In this document: piece by piece, positions 19,029-29,370 of the stretch
Numbering within the stretch: the first letter of the stretch is position 1
Layout of the letters: each line of letters starts with the position of its first letter
Assembly: GCA_902610995.1 (NCBI GenBank)
Contig: CACLXU010000004.1
Coordinates: 1 to 64,000 of the forward strand
From: an uncultured SAR86 cluster bacterium
Lineage (GTDB): Bacteria > Pseudomonadota > Gammaproteobacteria > Magnimaribacterales > TMED112
Direction of reading: 5' to 3'
Length of the DNA: 64,000 bases
Made by a program: the position numbers and the translations under genes
The notes under the pieces: generated by a model
What the model was told of the DNA's origin: nothing
Databases searched by the model: none
Seen by the model: only the letters and a program-made list of their open reading frames with translations

Positions 19029-21116
19029 ATGAAAAGAAAAAGTTTAATTTTTTTAATTACGTTAGCATTGATTGGCTGTGGAACTAGCAACAACGGAGAG
19101 ATTAAAGTGGAAGATCCTTATTTATGGTTAGAAGAAGTTGAGGGCAAAAAAGCTCTGGAGTGGGTTGAATCTCAAAATAAATTAACTAAAGAAAGATATA
19201 GCAATAATCCAAGATTTAATGAGACATATAGCTATCTTCTAGAAGACTACAATTCTGTAGATAGAATACCCTACCCAAGCATTAGGGGCGAGTATATATA
19301 CAACTTCTGGAGAGATAAAAATAACATCAGAGGCTTGTGGAGGAGAGCAAGTATCGATTCGTATAAGTCTGAGAATCCAAAGTGGGAAACAATCCTAGAC
19401 ATAGACTTATTGGCAGAGGCTGAAAATAAAAACTGGGTATGGAGAGGGTCAGATTGTCTTGCACCTGATTTTACAAAATGTTTAATTAGTCTTTCAAATG
19501 GTGGCAAGGATGCATCAGTAGTCAGAGAATTTGATATCACAACAAAAAGCTTTGTTGAAGGTGGATTCATCTCACCTGAAGCAAAACAAAACTCTTCTTG
19601 GCTTAATGAAAATCAATTGTTGATAGCAACAGACTTTGGGCAAGGCACAATGAACGAATCAGGCTATGCTCGACAGGTAAGGGTGTGGACACGTGGGGAA
19701 GAACTACAAAACGCAAAACTTCTTTTCGAGGGAAATTATGAGGATATATTTAGCTTTCCTTTCTCGGAAATAAGACCAGATGGTAATTACTATGGTGTCT
19801 TGGAGGGCCCCACATTTTTTACCAAAGTTTTACATATTTATCATAATAATGAACTTATTAAGCTAGACCTTCCGTTAAAGATGGATATATACGGAACATA
19901 TAAAGATCTTTTAATTATTTCAATTGCACAAGAGTGGTTGGGGTTTCCAGTAGGATCACTTTTGGCTGTAGAGATCGAAGATGCATTAAAAGGAAATATT
20001 GTTAGTAATTCAATAAAAATGCTTTTTAAGCCATCAGAAACAAGCTTTCTTAGGAACGTTTCAATTGGTTCAGATCAAATTCTAGTCAATGTATTAGATA
20101 ATATTAAGGGCAAAATAATTCACTTTGAGAAAATTGGGAAAACTTGGTTTGAAAGCAATATTAAGGGTTTTGATGAGGATATGCTTTCAGTAGCAGGATC
20201 TGATAATTGGTCAAATAGATCTTTCTTAGAATCTGAAAGCTTTACACAGCCCACAGGCTTATATTTTTCAGAAAATAGCAAAGAATACAAAAAAATTAAA
20301 TCTTTGCCGCAAAAATTTGATCCCACAAAATATGAGGTTGAACAGTTTTTTTCAGAATCTAAAGATGGAACAAAAATTCCGTATTTTCAGATCTCTAGGA
20401 AGGATATGATTGCTAACTCAAAAAATCCCACTCTCTTATATGGTTATGGGGGCTTTGAAATCTCATTAACACCATCTTACTTGAGTGCCTTCACAACAAA
20501 ATGGATTGATGATGGAGGAGTTTATGTAATTGCAAACATCAGGGGCGGTGGAGAGTATGGACCCAAGTGGCACCAATCCGCCCTTAAAGCAAACAGGCAA
20601 AGAGCTTACGATGATTTTATTTCTGTAGCAGAAGAGCTTATCGAAAGGGAGGTAACATCACCTAGAAACCTTGGTATAAGAGGTGGATCGAATGGAGGTC
20701 TTCTTGTTGGAGCGGTATTTACTCAGAGACCTGATTTGTTTAATGCAGTTATTTGTGCTGTTCCTTTGCTAGATATGTACAGATATGACAAGCTTTTAGC
20801 AGGAGCATCATGGGTTGATGAATACGGCGATCCAGACAACGAGGATGAATGGGAATATATCCAGAAATACTCGCCATATCAAAACGTTTTTTCAAATCAG
20901 GACTACCCAGAGGTTTATTTTTACACATCTACAAAAGATGATAGAGTGCATCCTGGACATGCCCGCAAAATGGCAAAAAAAATGCTTGATCAAGGACATG
21001 AAGTAATCTACTACGAAAATGTTGAAGGAGGGCATTCTGCTGCATCAAATTATGAGCAATCTGCCTTTATGTCTTCATTGCAACTCGAGTACTTAATAGA
21101 CAAGTTAAAAAATTAG
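19029..21116 (+). CDS. Prolyl oligopeptidase family serine peptidase (S9A), lipoprotein
   Basis: Lipobox-like ALIGCGTS; YGYGGFEISLTP, GIRGGSNGGLLVGA catalytic Ser, EGGHSAAS catalytic His. Confidence 0.93.
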   Translation: MKRKSLIFLITLALIGCGTSNNGEIKVEDPYLWLEEVEGKKALEWVESQNKLTKERYSNNPRFNETYSYLLEDYNSVDRIPYPSIRGEYIYNFWRDKNNIRGLWRRASIDSYKSENPKWETILDIDLLAEAENKNWVWRGSDCLAPDFTKCLISLSNGGKDASVVREFDITTKSFVEGGFISPEAKQNSSWLNENQLLIATDFGQGTMNESGYARQVRVWTRGEELQNAKLLFEGNYEDIFSFPFSEIRPDGNYYGVLEGPTFFTKVLHIYHNNELIKLDLPLKMDIYGTYKDLLIISIAQEWLGFPVGSLLAVEIEDALKGNIVSNSIKMLFKPSETSFLRNVSIGSDQILVNVLDNIKGKIIHFEKIGKTWFESNIKGFDEDMLSVAGSDNWSNRSFLESESFTQPTGLYFSENSKEYKKIKSLPQKFDPTKYEVEQFFSESKDGTKIPYFQISRKDMIANSKNPTLLYGYGGFEISLTPSYLSAFTTKWIDDGGVYVIANIRGGGEYGPKWHQSALKANRQRAYDDFISVAEELIEREVTSPRNLGIRGGSNGGLLVGAVFTQRPDLFNAVICAVPLLDMYRYDKLLAGASWVDEYGDPDNEDEWEYIQKYSPYQNVFSNQDYPEVYFYTSTKDDRVHPGHARKMAKKMLDQGHEVIYYENVEGGHSAASNYEQSAFMSSLQLEYLIDKLKN

Positions 21117-21118
21117 TT

Positions 21119-22009
21119 TTGCACGATATCACTCTGGTAACTTGTAAAAAGTACTTTCAGCCAAGGAGAGTAAATGATTACATACTCAACATTCAAAAAG
21201 AAGAAAATTTAATAAGAGATGCTCTACAAAATAATGGCCTTAGAGTAGATGTTGCTTATTGGGATGATGTGAATTATGACTGGTCAAAAACAAAAATTGC
21301 ACTGATTAGAACAACTTGGGATTACTACCAGCATATCTCAAAATTTATTAGTTGGATTGATAAGGCATCAGAACAAACAACACTGGTGAATTCAAAAAAG
21401 CTCTTGAAATGGAATTTAGACAAAAGTTATTTATTCGATTTAGAAAAAAGTGGGGTTCGGATTATACCTACGGTAATTGTCAAAAAAAATAATTTTAAAA
21501 CTCTAATAGAAATTACCAATGAAAAACAGTGGGATGAAATAATAATCAAACCAGCAATATCTGCAGCTGCTTATCATACATATAGATTGAAAAAAGAAGA
21601 ATTTAAAAACTTTGAGAACAAATTCTCTGACCTGGTAAAAAATCATGACATGCTTATTCAGCCATTTTTCGCCTCAATACTAAATCAAGGGGAAGCATCT
21701 TTAATGTTAGTGAATGGACATTTTACTCACTCTATCTTAAAAAAGGCTAAGGCCGGAGATTTTAGAGTACAAGACGATTTTGGTGGCATGGTCTATGAGT
21801 ATGAAGCATCCAAAAATGAAATAAATCTTGCTGAAAAGGTTTTTTCTAGTTGTGATGAGATACCACTTTATGGGCGAGTAGATATTATGTGGGATGATGT
21901 AGGCTTACCAACCGTTTCCGAGCTAGAGATCATAGAGCCAGAAATATGGATGAGAAATTATCCAAAATATGCGGAATATTTAGCAGATGCTATAAATAAA
22001 ACTTTATAA
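21119..22009 (+). CDS. ATP-grasp domain protein
   Basis: RTTWDYYQ, IIIKPAISAAAYHTYR, LIQPFF, GRVDIMWDDVGLPTVSELEIIEPE ATP-grasp pattern; TTG start. Confidence 0.72.
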   Translation: MHDITLVTCKKYFQPRRVNDYILNIQKEENLIRDALQNNGLRVDVAYWDDVNYDWSKTKIALIRTTWDYYQHISKFISWIDKASEQTTLVNSKKLLKWNLDKSYLFDLEKSGVRIIPTVIVKKNNFKTLIEITNEKQWDEIIIKPAISAAAYHTYRLKKEEFKNFENKFSDLVKNHDMLIQPFFASILNQGEASLMLVNGHFTHSILKKAKAGDFRVQDDFGGMVYEYEASKNEINLAEKVFSSCDEIPLYGRVDIMWDDVGLPTVSELEIIEPEIWMRNYPKYAEYLADAINKTL

Positions 22010-22026
22010 TCTTAAAAGGAGATCTT

Positions 22027-22371
22027 ATGAGTTTAGAAAAAATACAAAGCGTAGTTGAGGTTTATATCGATTCAATGAAAGAAGCGAGCGCAGAAAAAGT
22101 AAAAGAAGCTTTTCACCCGAACGGTTCAGTTGTTGGTCATTTGCATGGAGATTTTTTAGAAATGAGTACGGATGATTTTGCTGGTTTTGTTTCATCACAA
22201 GAGCCGTCTGATGTTGAATTTGAAATTTTATCAACTGAAATTCACGGAACAACAGCTTCTGTGAAAGTAAGAGATAAATATTTAGGTATAACATTCCTTG
22301 ATACTTTATCTCTTATAGAAATTGACAATGAATGGAGTATATATAGCAAACTCTTCCATGTTGAAGAATAG
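22027..22371 (+). CDS. NTF2-like / putative lumazine-binding family protein
   Basis: VEVYIDSMKEASAEKVKEAFHPNGSVVGHL ... WSIYSKLFHVEE; preceded by AAAGGAGAT SD. Confidence 0.7.
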   Translation: MSLEKIQSVVEVYIDSMKEASAEKVKEAFHPNGSVVGHLHGDFLEMSTDDFAGFVSSQEPSDVEFEILSTEIHGTTASVKVRDKYLGITFLDTLSLIEIDNEWSIYSKLFHVEE

Positions 22372-22401
22372 CTTTCTCTTAATAGATACATAACTATAAA
22401 G

Positions 22402-22477
22402 TGGCTCCCCGAACTGGGCTCGAACCAGTGACCCACTGATTAACAGTCAGTTGCTCTACCAACTGAGCTATCGGGGA
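22402..22477 (-). tRNA. tRNA-Asn(GTT), CCA encoded
   Basis: Reverse complement TCCCCGATAGCTCAGTTGGTAGAGCAACTGACTGTTAATCAGTGGGTCACTGGTTCGAGCCCAGTTCGGGGAGCCA folds as cloverleaf with anticodon GTT. Confidence 0.97.
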
Positions 22478-22518
22478 ACGAATAGGAATTATAAACAACT
22501 ATTACTAAATAAAAAACA

Positions 22519-24522
22519 ATGTCAGGTTTTAAAGTTATAGCAGATTTTAGTCCAACCGGCGATCAGCCGAATGCGATCAAAAAAATTACCGAAAATTTAA
22601 ATGATGGTTTATTAAACCAAACACTGCTTGGAGTAACAGGTTCTGGTAAAACATACACCATTGCAAAAGTTATCGAAAAAACCCAGCGCCCAGCAATTAT
22701 CATGGCCCCAAATAAAACATTAGCAGCACAGCTATATGGAGAGTTTAAAGACTTTTTCCCTGATAACAGGGTTGAGTATTTTATTTCATATTATGATTAT
22801 TATCAGCCTGAGGCCTACGTGCCATCTTCAGATACATACATAGCTAAAGATGCGAATATTAATGAACACATTGAACAAATGCGTTTATCTGCAACAAAAG
22901 CTTTGATTGAGTCTTCAGATACAATTGTAGTGGCGTCTGTATCTTCGATCTATGGACTTGGTGATCCAAGATCGTATCTAAAGATGATTTTAAACCTTAG
23001 TCGAGGAGAAATTGTAAATCAGAGAGAAATATTAAGACAGCTATCAACAATGCAGTACACAAGAAATGACCTTGATTTTCAAAGATCGAACTTTCGTGTT
23101 AGAGGTAACGTAATTGATATCTTTCCAGCTGAAGCTGAAAAGGAAGCTGTAAGAATTGAATTGGAAATCGACAAAGTTCAGACAATCTCTTTCTTTGACC
23201 CATTAACTGGTGCAATCATCAATGAAGTTCCAAGAGTTACTATATATCCTAAAACTCACTATGTAACTCCAAAAGAAACTATCCAAAATGCAATTGGTGA
23301 CATTAAAGAGGAGCTTAAGATTAGGTTAGCTGAACTAAAGGAAAACAATAAGCTTCTGGAGGCACAAAGACTTGAGGAACGAACGAACTATGATCTTGAG
23401 ATGTTGGGTGAATTAGGATTTTGTAACGGAGTTGAAAATTATTCAAGATACCTTTCGGGCAGAAAGCCGGGAGAGGCTCCACCCTGTTTATTTGATTACA
23501 TTCCAAAAAATGCCATCGTTTTTGTTGATGAGTCACATGTTTCGGTTCCACAGATTGGAGGAATGTTCAAAGGTGACCGCTCTAGAAAAGAAACTCTTGT
23601 TGAATATGGTTTTCGTTTACCTAGTGCATTAGATAATAGGCCTCTAAGGTTTGAAGAATGGGATAGCATTGCACCACAGAGAGTTTATGTTTCTGCAACT
23701 CCTGGCAAATGGGAAAACGAAAACTCGGATGCAAAAGTAGAATTACTTGTGAGGCCTACAGGTTTGGTAGATCCATTTGTAGATGTGAGGCCAGCAAAGT
23801 TTCAAGTTGAGGATGTTTTAGAGGAAGTATTTAAAACAACAGATAAGGGATTTAGAACATTAATTACTACTCTGACTAAGAAAATGTCAGAGGATCTAAC
23901 TGATTTTATGCACGAAAAAGGCATAAGAGTTAGGTATATGCACTCTGATATTGATTCTGTTGAAAGGGTAGAAATTCTTCGAGATCTTAGACTTGGTGCA
24001 TTTGATGTTCTTATTGGCATAAACCTTCTCAGAGAGGGTCTTGATCTTCCTGAAGTTGGCTTAGTTGCAATATTAGACGCGGATAAAGAGGGTTTTTTAA
24101 GATCCGAGGGTTCATTAATCCAAACAATTGGAAGAGCTGCAAGAAATATTCAAGGAAAAGCAATTCTCTATGCAGATAAAGTTACAGGTTCGATAGAAAG
24201 AGCAATTAAAGAAACAGACAGAAGAAGAAAAATACAAGAAAAATACAATCAAAAAAATAATATTTCTCCAAAAACAGTTACATCCCGTATCAAGGATGTT
24301 ATGGAGGGAGCAAGATCAGTTAAAAAAGAGAAGAAAAGTTCAAAAACAATAAGTGATGAGTATGATATCTCGGAGGTGAATTACCATAATATAGGAAATG
24401 AAATTAAAAAAATTGATAAACTCATGAGACAATCTGCAAAAGAATTAGATTTTGAAAAGGCTGCTTACTACAGGGATTTAATTAAGGAGCTGAAAGAGAG
24501 GATTTTAATTAAAAAAGCATAA
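22519..24522 (+). CDS. uvrB: Excinuclease ABC subunit B
   Basis: [51 protein letters not shown]-terminal UVR domain. Confidence 0.98.
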   Translation: MSGFKVIADFSPTGDQPNAIKKITENLNDGLLNQTLLGVTGSGKTYTIAKVIEKTQRPAIIMAPNKTLAAQLYGEFKDFFPDNRVEYFISYYDYYQPEAYVPSSDTYIAKDANINEHIEQMRLSATKALIESSDTIVVASVSSIYGLGDPRSYLKMILNLSRGEIVNQREILRQLSTMQYTRNDLDFQRSNFRVRGNVIDIFPAEAEKEAVRIELEIDKVQTISFFDPLTGAIINEVPRVTIYPKTHYVTPKETIQNAIGDIKEELKIRLAELKENNKLLEAQRLEERTNYDLEMLGELGFCNGVENYSRYLSGRKPGEAPPCLFDYIPKNAIVFVDESHVSVPQIGGMFKGDRSRKETLVEYGFRLPSALDNRPLRFEEWDSIAPQRVYVSATPGKWENENSDAKVELLVRPTGLVDPFVDVRPAKFQVEDVLEEVFKTTDKGFRTLITTLTKKMSEDLTDFMHEKGIRVRYMHSDIDSVERVEILRDLRLGAFDVLIGINLLREGLDLPEVGLVAILDADKEGFLRSEGSLIQTIGRAARNIQGKAILYADKVTGSIERAIKETDRRRKIQEKYNQKNNISPKTVTSRIKDVMEGARSVKKEKKSSKTISDEYDISEVNYHNIGNEIKKIDKLMRQSAKELDFEKAAYYRDLIKELKERILIKKA

Positions 24523-27500
24523 TGCCAAAAAAAATTATTTTCCTGGAAGGGATTAAAGAATTAAACCAAAGAGATCTAAGAAAAGCCTTTAGCGCAAAAA
24601 ATAATTTTTCATCTAAATACATTTTCTGTTTAGAGTTCGATAAATCGCCAAAAGATGATGAAATTAAAAAAATATGTCAGGCACTATCAGGCAAACAAAA
24701 TACATTTAAACCAAATCTGGTAATTACTCCAAGGTGGGGAACGCAAAGCGCCTGGTCCTCGAAAGCGCATGATATCTTTAGAAATATAGGAATTAATTCT
24801 GTAGTTGGAGTTGAAAGATTTAAAGCTTTCACAGTTCAAAGCGCTAATAATACAAGTTTGATTGAAAAATTATTAGATAGAATGACAGAATCTCATTTCC
24901 AGAGTCTTGAGGCGGCAAAGGAAATTTTTTCCCCAAAGAAGAGAAAACAATCAAATAATTTTCCTATTCATAAGAATAATAAATTGCTTTCAGATTTAAA
25001 TGAATCTTTAGGTTTAGCACTGAATGATTCTGAAATGAAGTACCTAAATTCTGTTTATCAAAAACTTGATAGAGCAATCACAGATGCAGAGTTGATGATG
25101 TTCTCACAAATAAATTCTGAACACTGTAGACACAAAATTTTTAGATCTAGGTGGAAGACCGATATTCCCTTTTCACACGACACTTTATTTGATGCAATTA
25201 AATCAACCACTAAAGAAACCTCCACCCATGTTCTCTCAGCATATAAAGATAATTCTGCAGTAATTAAATCACATGGTTCAAGGCAATTAGAGCCTTCAGG
25301 AGAAAATATTTATAAAAATTTTGAGGACAAGGTGCACACCACTATAAAAGTTGAAACACATAACCATCCAACAGGCATTTCTCCATTTGAGGGTGCTGCA
25401 ACAGGAAGCGGAGGTGAAATTCGGGATTGCTCTGCTACGGGTAGAGGCGCTAGACCAAAAGCTGGCTTTGTTGGGCTTAGCCTCTCCCATCTAAGATTAT
25501 CTGATAATTTAGAATCTTGGGAAACTCCTCTGAATAAACCAAAACATATGGCCTCACCTAAAGACATTATTTTCGAGGCACCCATCGGTTCTGCAACATA
25601 CAATAATGAGTTTGGAAGACCTTCAATATTTGGCTACTTCAGAACACTGGAGTATAAAGATTATGGTTTTCATAAACCAATTATGCTTGCAGGGGGAATT
25701 GGGTCTATAAAAGAGAGCCTTATTAAAAAATCAAACCCGAAACCTGGAGATTTAGTGATTGTTTTAGGTGGCCCCTCTATGTTAATTGGATTGGGTGGTG
25801 GGACTGCTAGCTCTATAAAGGGACAATCAAATTCGGACTTGGACTTTAGTTCAGTTCAAAGATCAAATCCAGAAATGCAAAGAAGGGCACAACAAGTTTT
25901 AGATAAATTTAATTCAAGAAATACAAAAACTCCAATTTCCTTTATTCATGACGTTGGAGCGGGAGGCATCTGCAATGCAATCCCAGAACTTGCAAAAGAT
26001 TGCAATCTCGGAGTAAAGATTAATTTAGCTAATATTGATTGCCATGACGCAACAATGTCGCCAATGGAGATGTGGTGCAATGAATCACAAGAGCGTTATG
26101 TTTTTACAATTTCAAAGAAAAAACTACCAGCATTGAAACATATTAGTGATTTGGAAAGATGTCCATTTTCTGTTGCTGGACACTTGACTGAAGAAAAAAT
26201 AATTCATGTTGATTTTGAGGGAGAAGAAATAGTAAATCTTGCTTTAGATGATTTATTTGGAGATATTCCACTTCCTGAACTGATAGCAAGCAACTCTGAC
26301 AGAACTTTACCTATGGAAGAGCTTCCTCACGATAATGTTTTAAAGCATCTACATAATGTGCTTCTATTTCCAGCAGTCGCATCCAAAAAATTTCTTATTA
26401 CCATTGGAGACAGAACGGTGAATGGGCTTGTGTATCGTGATCAATTAATAGGCAACAAGCAGGTTCCTGTTAGTGACTATGCGGCTACTCTTGATCAGCT
26501 AAATGCATACAGTGGTCAAGTATTTTCAATTGGTGAAAAGCCGAGTATTGCAATTTCAAATCCAGAAGCATCAACCAGGATGGCAATGGCAGAGGCAATT
26601 ACCAATGTATGTGGAGTAGTTCATGATTCCATTGACCACTTGACTTTTTCAGCAAACTGGATGAGTTCAACAAAATTGCCTGATGAAAGAGGAGATTTAA
26701 TGAGAGGTGTTGAATCAGTTGTAAATCTTGCTGATGAGTTGGGAATATCTATACCAGTAGGAAAAGATTCTTTATCAATGAAAGTTAGCTGGAAAGACAA
26801 TTCTGATAAAGAGATAACCTCACCAATGACACTAAATATGTCAGTTTTCTCAAATGTAAAAGATTTGCGCCAGAGTGTAACTCCAGAGCTTTCAAATAAA
26901 GATTCGACTCTTCTGCACATTTGGATGAATGATAGTGATTTTAGAATGGGGGGGAGTTGCTTATACCAGACTTATGGTCTTTATGGAGGTGAATCGCCAG
27001 ATATTGAGAAACCTGGACAACTCAAAAGATTATTTAATTCCACACAAAAGCTGCTAAGAAATAATAAAATTCTTGCCTTACATGACATTTCAGATGGAGG
27101 ACTCATTACAACACTGTTAGAAATGGCTTTTTGTAGTAATTGTGGCCTGGATATAAACTTGAATTTATCTGACAAAAGCAAAATCATTCCAAAGTTATTT
27201 TCCGAGGAAATAGGCTTGGTTGTTGAGGTGTCTAATGATTCATTAAAAGAAGTTAAAGATTATTACAAAGAAAAAGAACTTTTCTGCGAGGAGGTTGCCA
27301 AAAAAAATAGTGGTTCAAAGATAAAATTAACCAACTTTAGTGAAGATCTATTTGAAATTGAAGTAAATCGATTATTTAAATCCTGGGATAGTGTGTCTCA
27401 TAAGATTCAATGTGAAAGGGACAATAAATCCTGTGCTGATGAGGAGCAAAGCAACTTCATGAAGTTTGCAAAATACATCACACCCAAATTTGAATTTGAA

Positions 27501-28292
27501 ACTCCAAAAATTTCCAATTCATTTTTTGGAAAGAAACCAAAAGTAGCTTTGTTGCGAGAGCAAGGAATTAATGGCCATTACGACATGGCTGAGGCCTTGA
27601 TGTTTACAGGCTTTGAGGTAGAGGATTTACATATGAGTGAGCTTGGAGGGAGAGTAAAAGATCTTGACAGCTATAGTGGCTTAATTATACCTGGAGGCTT
27701 TTCTTATGGAGATGTAATGGGAGCAGGACATGGAATGGCAAATTCAATTTTATTTCGCCCAAAAATTAGAAAAATATTTAAAAAATTTTTTGAAGACGAA
27801 AAAAAGTTTGCTTTTGGTGTTTGCAATGGATGCCAATTCTTATCGAACTTAGTTGAAATAATTCCTGGAGCAGAAAATTGGCCAAGTTTTGAAAAGAATC
27901 TTTCAAACCAGTATGAATGTCGTCTTGTTCAGCTAAAAATTGAAGAATCCAAATCAATTCTTTTTCAAGGAATGGAAAATAGTGTTCTACCAGTAATGGT
28001 TTCACATGGAGAAGGAAGAGCAGCCTTTATTGATGAAATTGCAAGCTCTGTGATAGCAAAATATGTTGACCCAAAACATCAAACAGCAAAAAGTTATCCA
28101 TTCAATCCAAATGGCTCAAAAGATGGAATAGCAGGAGTCTGTAATAGCGATGGGCGCATTTCGGTGATGATGCCTCATCCAGAGAGGACATTTTTAACCA
28201 AACAATATTCCTGGGCACCAAAGGAATGGGGGGAAGAGTCACCTTGGTTTAAAATGTTTGATAATGCTTATCAATTTGCAAAAAAAAGCTAG
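24522..28292 (+). CDS. purL: Phosphoribosylformylglycinamidine synthase
   Basis: NSEHCRHKIF, VETHNHPTGISPFEGAATGSGGEIRD, C-terminal glutaminase FGVCNGCQFLS. Confidence 0.98.
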   Translation: MPKKIIFLEGIKELNQRDLRKAFSAKNNFSSKYIFCLEFDKSPKDDEIKKICQALSGKQNTFKPNLVITPRWGTQSAWSSKAHDIFRNIGINSVVGVERFKAFTVQSANNTSLIEKLLDRMTESHFQSLEAAKEIFSPKKRKQSNNFPIHKNNKLLSDLNESLGLALNDSEMKYLNSVYQKLDRAITDAELMMFSQINSEHCRHKIFRSRWKTDIPFSHDTLFDAIKSTTKETSTHVLSAYKDNSAVIKSHGSRQLEPSGENIYKNFEDKVHTTIKVETHNHPTGISPFEGAATGSGGEIRDCSATGRGARPKAGFVGLSLSHLRLSDNLESWETPLNKPKHMASPKDIIFEAPIGSATYNNEFGRPSIFGYFRTLEYKDYGFHKPIMLAGGIGSIKESLIKKSNPKPGDLVIVLGGPSMLIGLGGGTASSIKGQSNSDLDFSSVQRSNPEMQRRAQQVLDKFNSRNTKTPISFIHDVGAGGICNAIPELAKDCNLGVKINLANIDCHDATMSPMEMWCNESQERYVFTISKKKLPALKHISDLERCPFSVAGHLTEEKIIHVDFEGEEIVNLALDDLFGDIPLPELIASNSDRTLPMEELPHDNVLKHLHNVLLFPAVASKKFLITIGDRTVNGLVYRDQLIGNKQVPVSDYAATLDQLNAYSGQVFSIGEKPSIAISNPEASTRMAMAEAITNVCGVVHDSIDHLTFSANWMSSTKLPDERGDLMRGVESVVNLADELGISIPVGKDSLSMKVSWKDNSDKEITSPMTLNMSVFSNVKDLRQSVTPELSNKDSTLLHIWMNDSDFRMGGSCLYQTYGLYGGESPDIEKPGQLKRLFNSTQKLLRNNKILALHDISDGGLITTLLEMAFCSNCGLDINLNLSDKSKIIPKLFSEEIGLVVEVSNDSLKEVKDYYKEKELFCEEVAKKNSGSKIKLTNFSEDLFEIEVNRLFKSWDSVSHKIQCERDNKSCADEEQSNFMKFAKYITPKFEFETPKISNSFFGKKPKVALLREQGINGHYDMAEALMFTGFEVEDLHMSELGGRVKDLDSYSGLIIPGGFSYGDVMGAGHGMANSILFRPKIRKIFKKFFEDEKKFAFGVCNGCQFLSNLVEIIPGAENWPSFEKNLSNQYECRLVQLKIEESKSILFQGMENSVLPVMVSHGEGRAAFIDEIASSVIAKYVDPKHQTAKSYPFNPNGSKDGIAGVCNSDGRISVMMPHPERTFLTKQYSWAPKEWGEESPWFKMFDNAYQFAKKS

Positions 28293-28816
28293 TTATCAAG
28301 AACTCTATTAAAAAATGAATTTCTCCCATGCTCAAGATATTGCTCTATAGTTAGTTTTACTGTTCTAAAAGCGAGTTTATCCCAAGGTATATTATCGACA
28401 TGAAAAAGTTTAACTTCACTGCTTTCAGGGGTTGGGCCAAAATCTGTATTTGCAATTTCTCCAATGAAAAAAGAATACACTTGATTTATCTTAGGCACAC
28501 TAATTACTGTGAATAGTTTAACGTTATTTACTTCGAGTTTTGCTTCTTCTCTTGTTTCTCTTAATGCGCCTTGCTCAATGCTTTCACCATTTTCCAGAAA
28601 TCCAGCTGGGAGTGTCCAGAAACCTGACCTTGGTTCAATAGATCTCCTGCACAAAAGTATTTCGTTTGCATCATTGATTGGAAGAACTCCTGTAACTACA
28701 TTTGGATTACTGTAATGAATCTCACCACAATCTTGACAGACATATCTTGGAAGAGTGTCACCCTCTGGTATTTTTTTTTCAATCCTCGCAGAGCCGCACT
28801 TAGAACAAAAATTCAT
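28289..28816 (-). CDS. NUDIX hydrolase with N-terminal zinc ribbon
   Basis: CSKCG...CQDCG; NUDIX box GFLENGESIEQGALRETREEAKLEV. Confidence 0.9.
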   Translation of the reverse strand: MNFCSKCGSARIEKKIPEGDTLPRYVCQDCGEIHYSNPNVVTGVLPINDANEILLCRRSIEPRSGFWTLPAGFLENGESIEQGALRETREEAKLEVNNVKLFTVISVPKINQVYSFFIGEIANTDFGPTPESSEVKLFHVDNIPWDKLAFRTVKLTIEQYLEHGRNSFFNRVLDN

Positions 28817-28845
28817 AAAATGTATTAAATAATTATAATAGACAT

Positions 28846-29370
28846 ATGATATACAACCTTGGTGAATTAAAACCTAAAATAGACAAAAAAACAGTATGGA
28901 TTGCAGATTCTGCCGACATTATTGGAGATGTAGTTTTAGAAGCAAATGTTTCTGTCTGGTTCAATGTGACTATCAGAGGAGATAACGATACTATTTTAAT
29001 TGGCCAGGGATCAAACGTTCAAGACAATACGGTCATCCACACTGATTTAGGTATAAAAGTTACTATTGGGAAAAACGTAACTATTGGCCATAAAGTTATT
29101 CTGCATGGCTCTAAAATTGGAGAAAATAGCATTATTGGAATGGGCAGTGTTTTAATGAATAATTCAATTATTGGTGAAAATTGCATTTTAGGAGCCAACT
29201 CATTAGTGACTGAGGGCAAACAATTCCCAGCAAATAGTCTTATAATGGGCAGTCCAGCAAAAGTAGTAAGAGAATTATCAGAAGATGAGATTCAGTTTTT
29301 AAAACTTAGTGCTGAACATTACGTAGAGAAATCAAAATTATTTAAACAAGATTTGAAACATGAGACTTAA
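28846..29370 (+). CDS. Gamma-carbonic anhydrase / hexapeptide-repeat family protein
   Basis: SVWFNVTIRGDND, QDNTVIHTDLG, IGHKVILHG left-handed beta-helix repeats. Confidence 0.9.
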   Translation: MIYNLGELKPKIDKKTVWIADSADIIGDVVLEANVSVWFNVTIRGDNDTILIGQGSNVQDNTVIHTDLGIKVTIGKNVTIGHKVILHGSKIGENSIIGMGSVLMNNSIIGENCILGANSLVTEGKQFPANSLIMGSPAKVVRELSEDEIQFLKLSAEHYVEKSKLFKQDLKHET

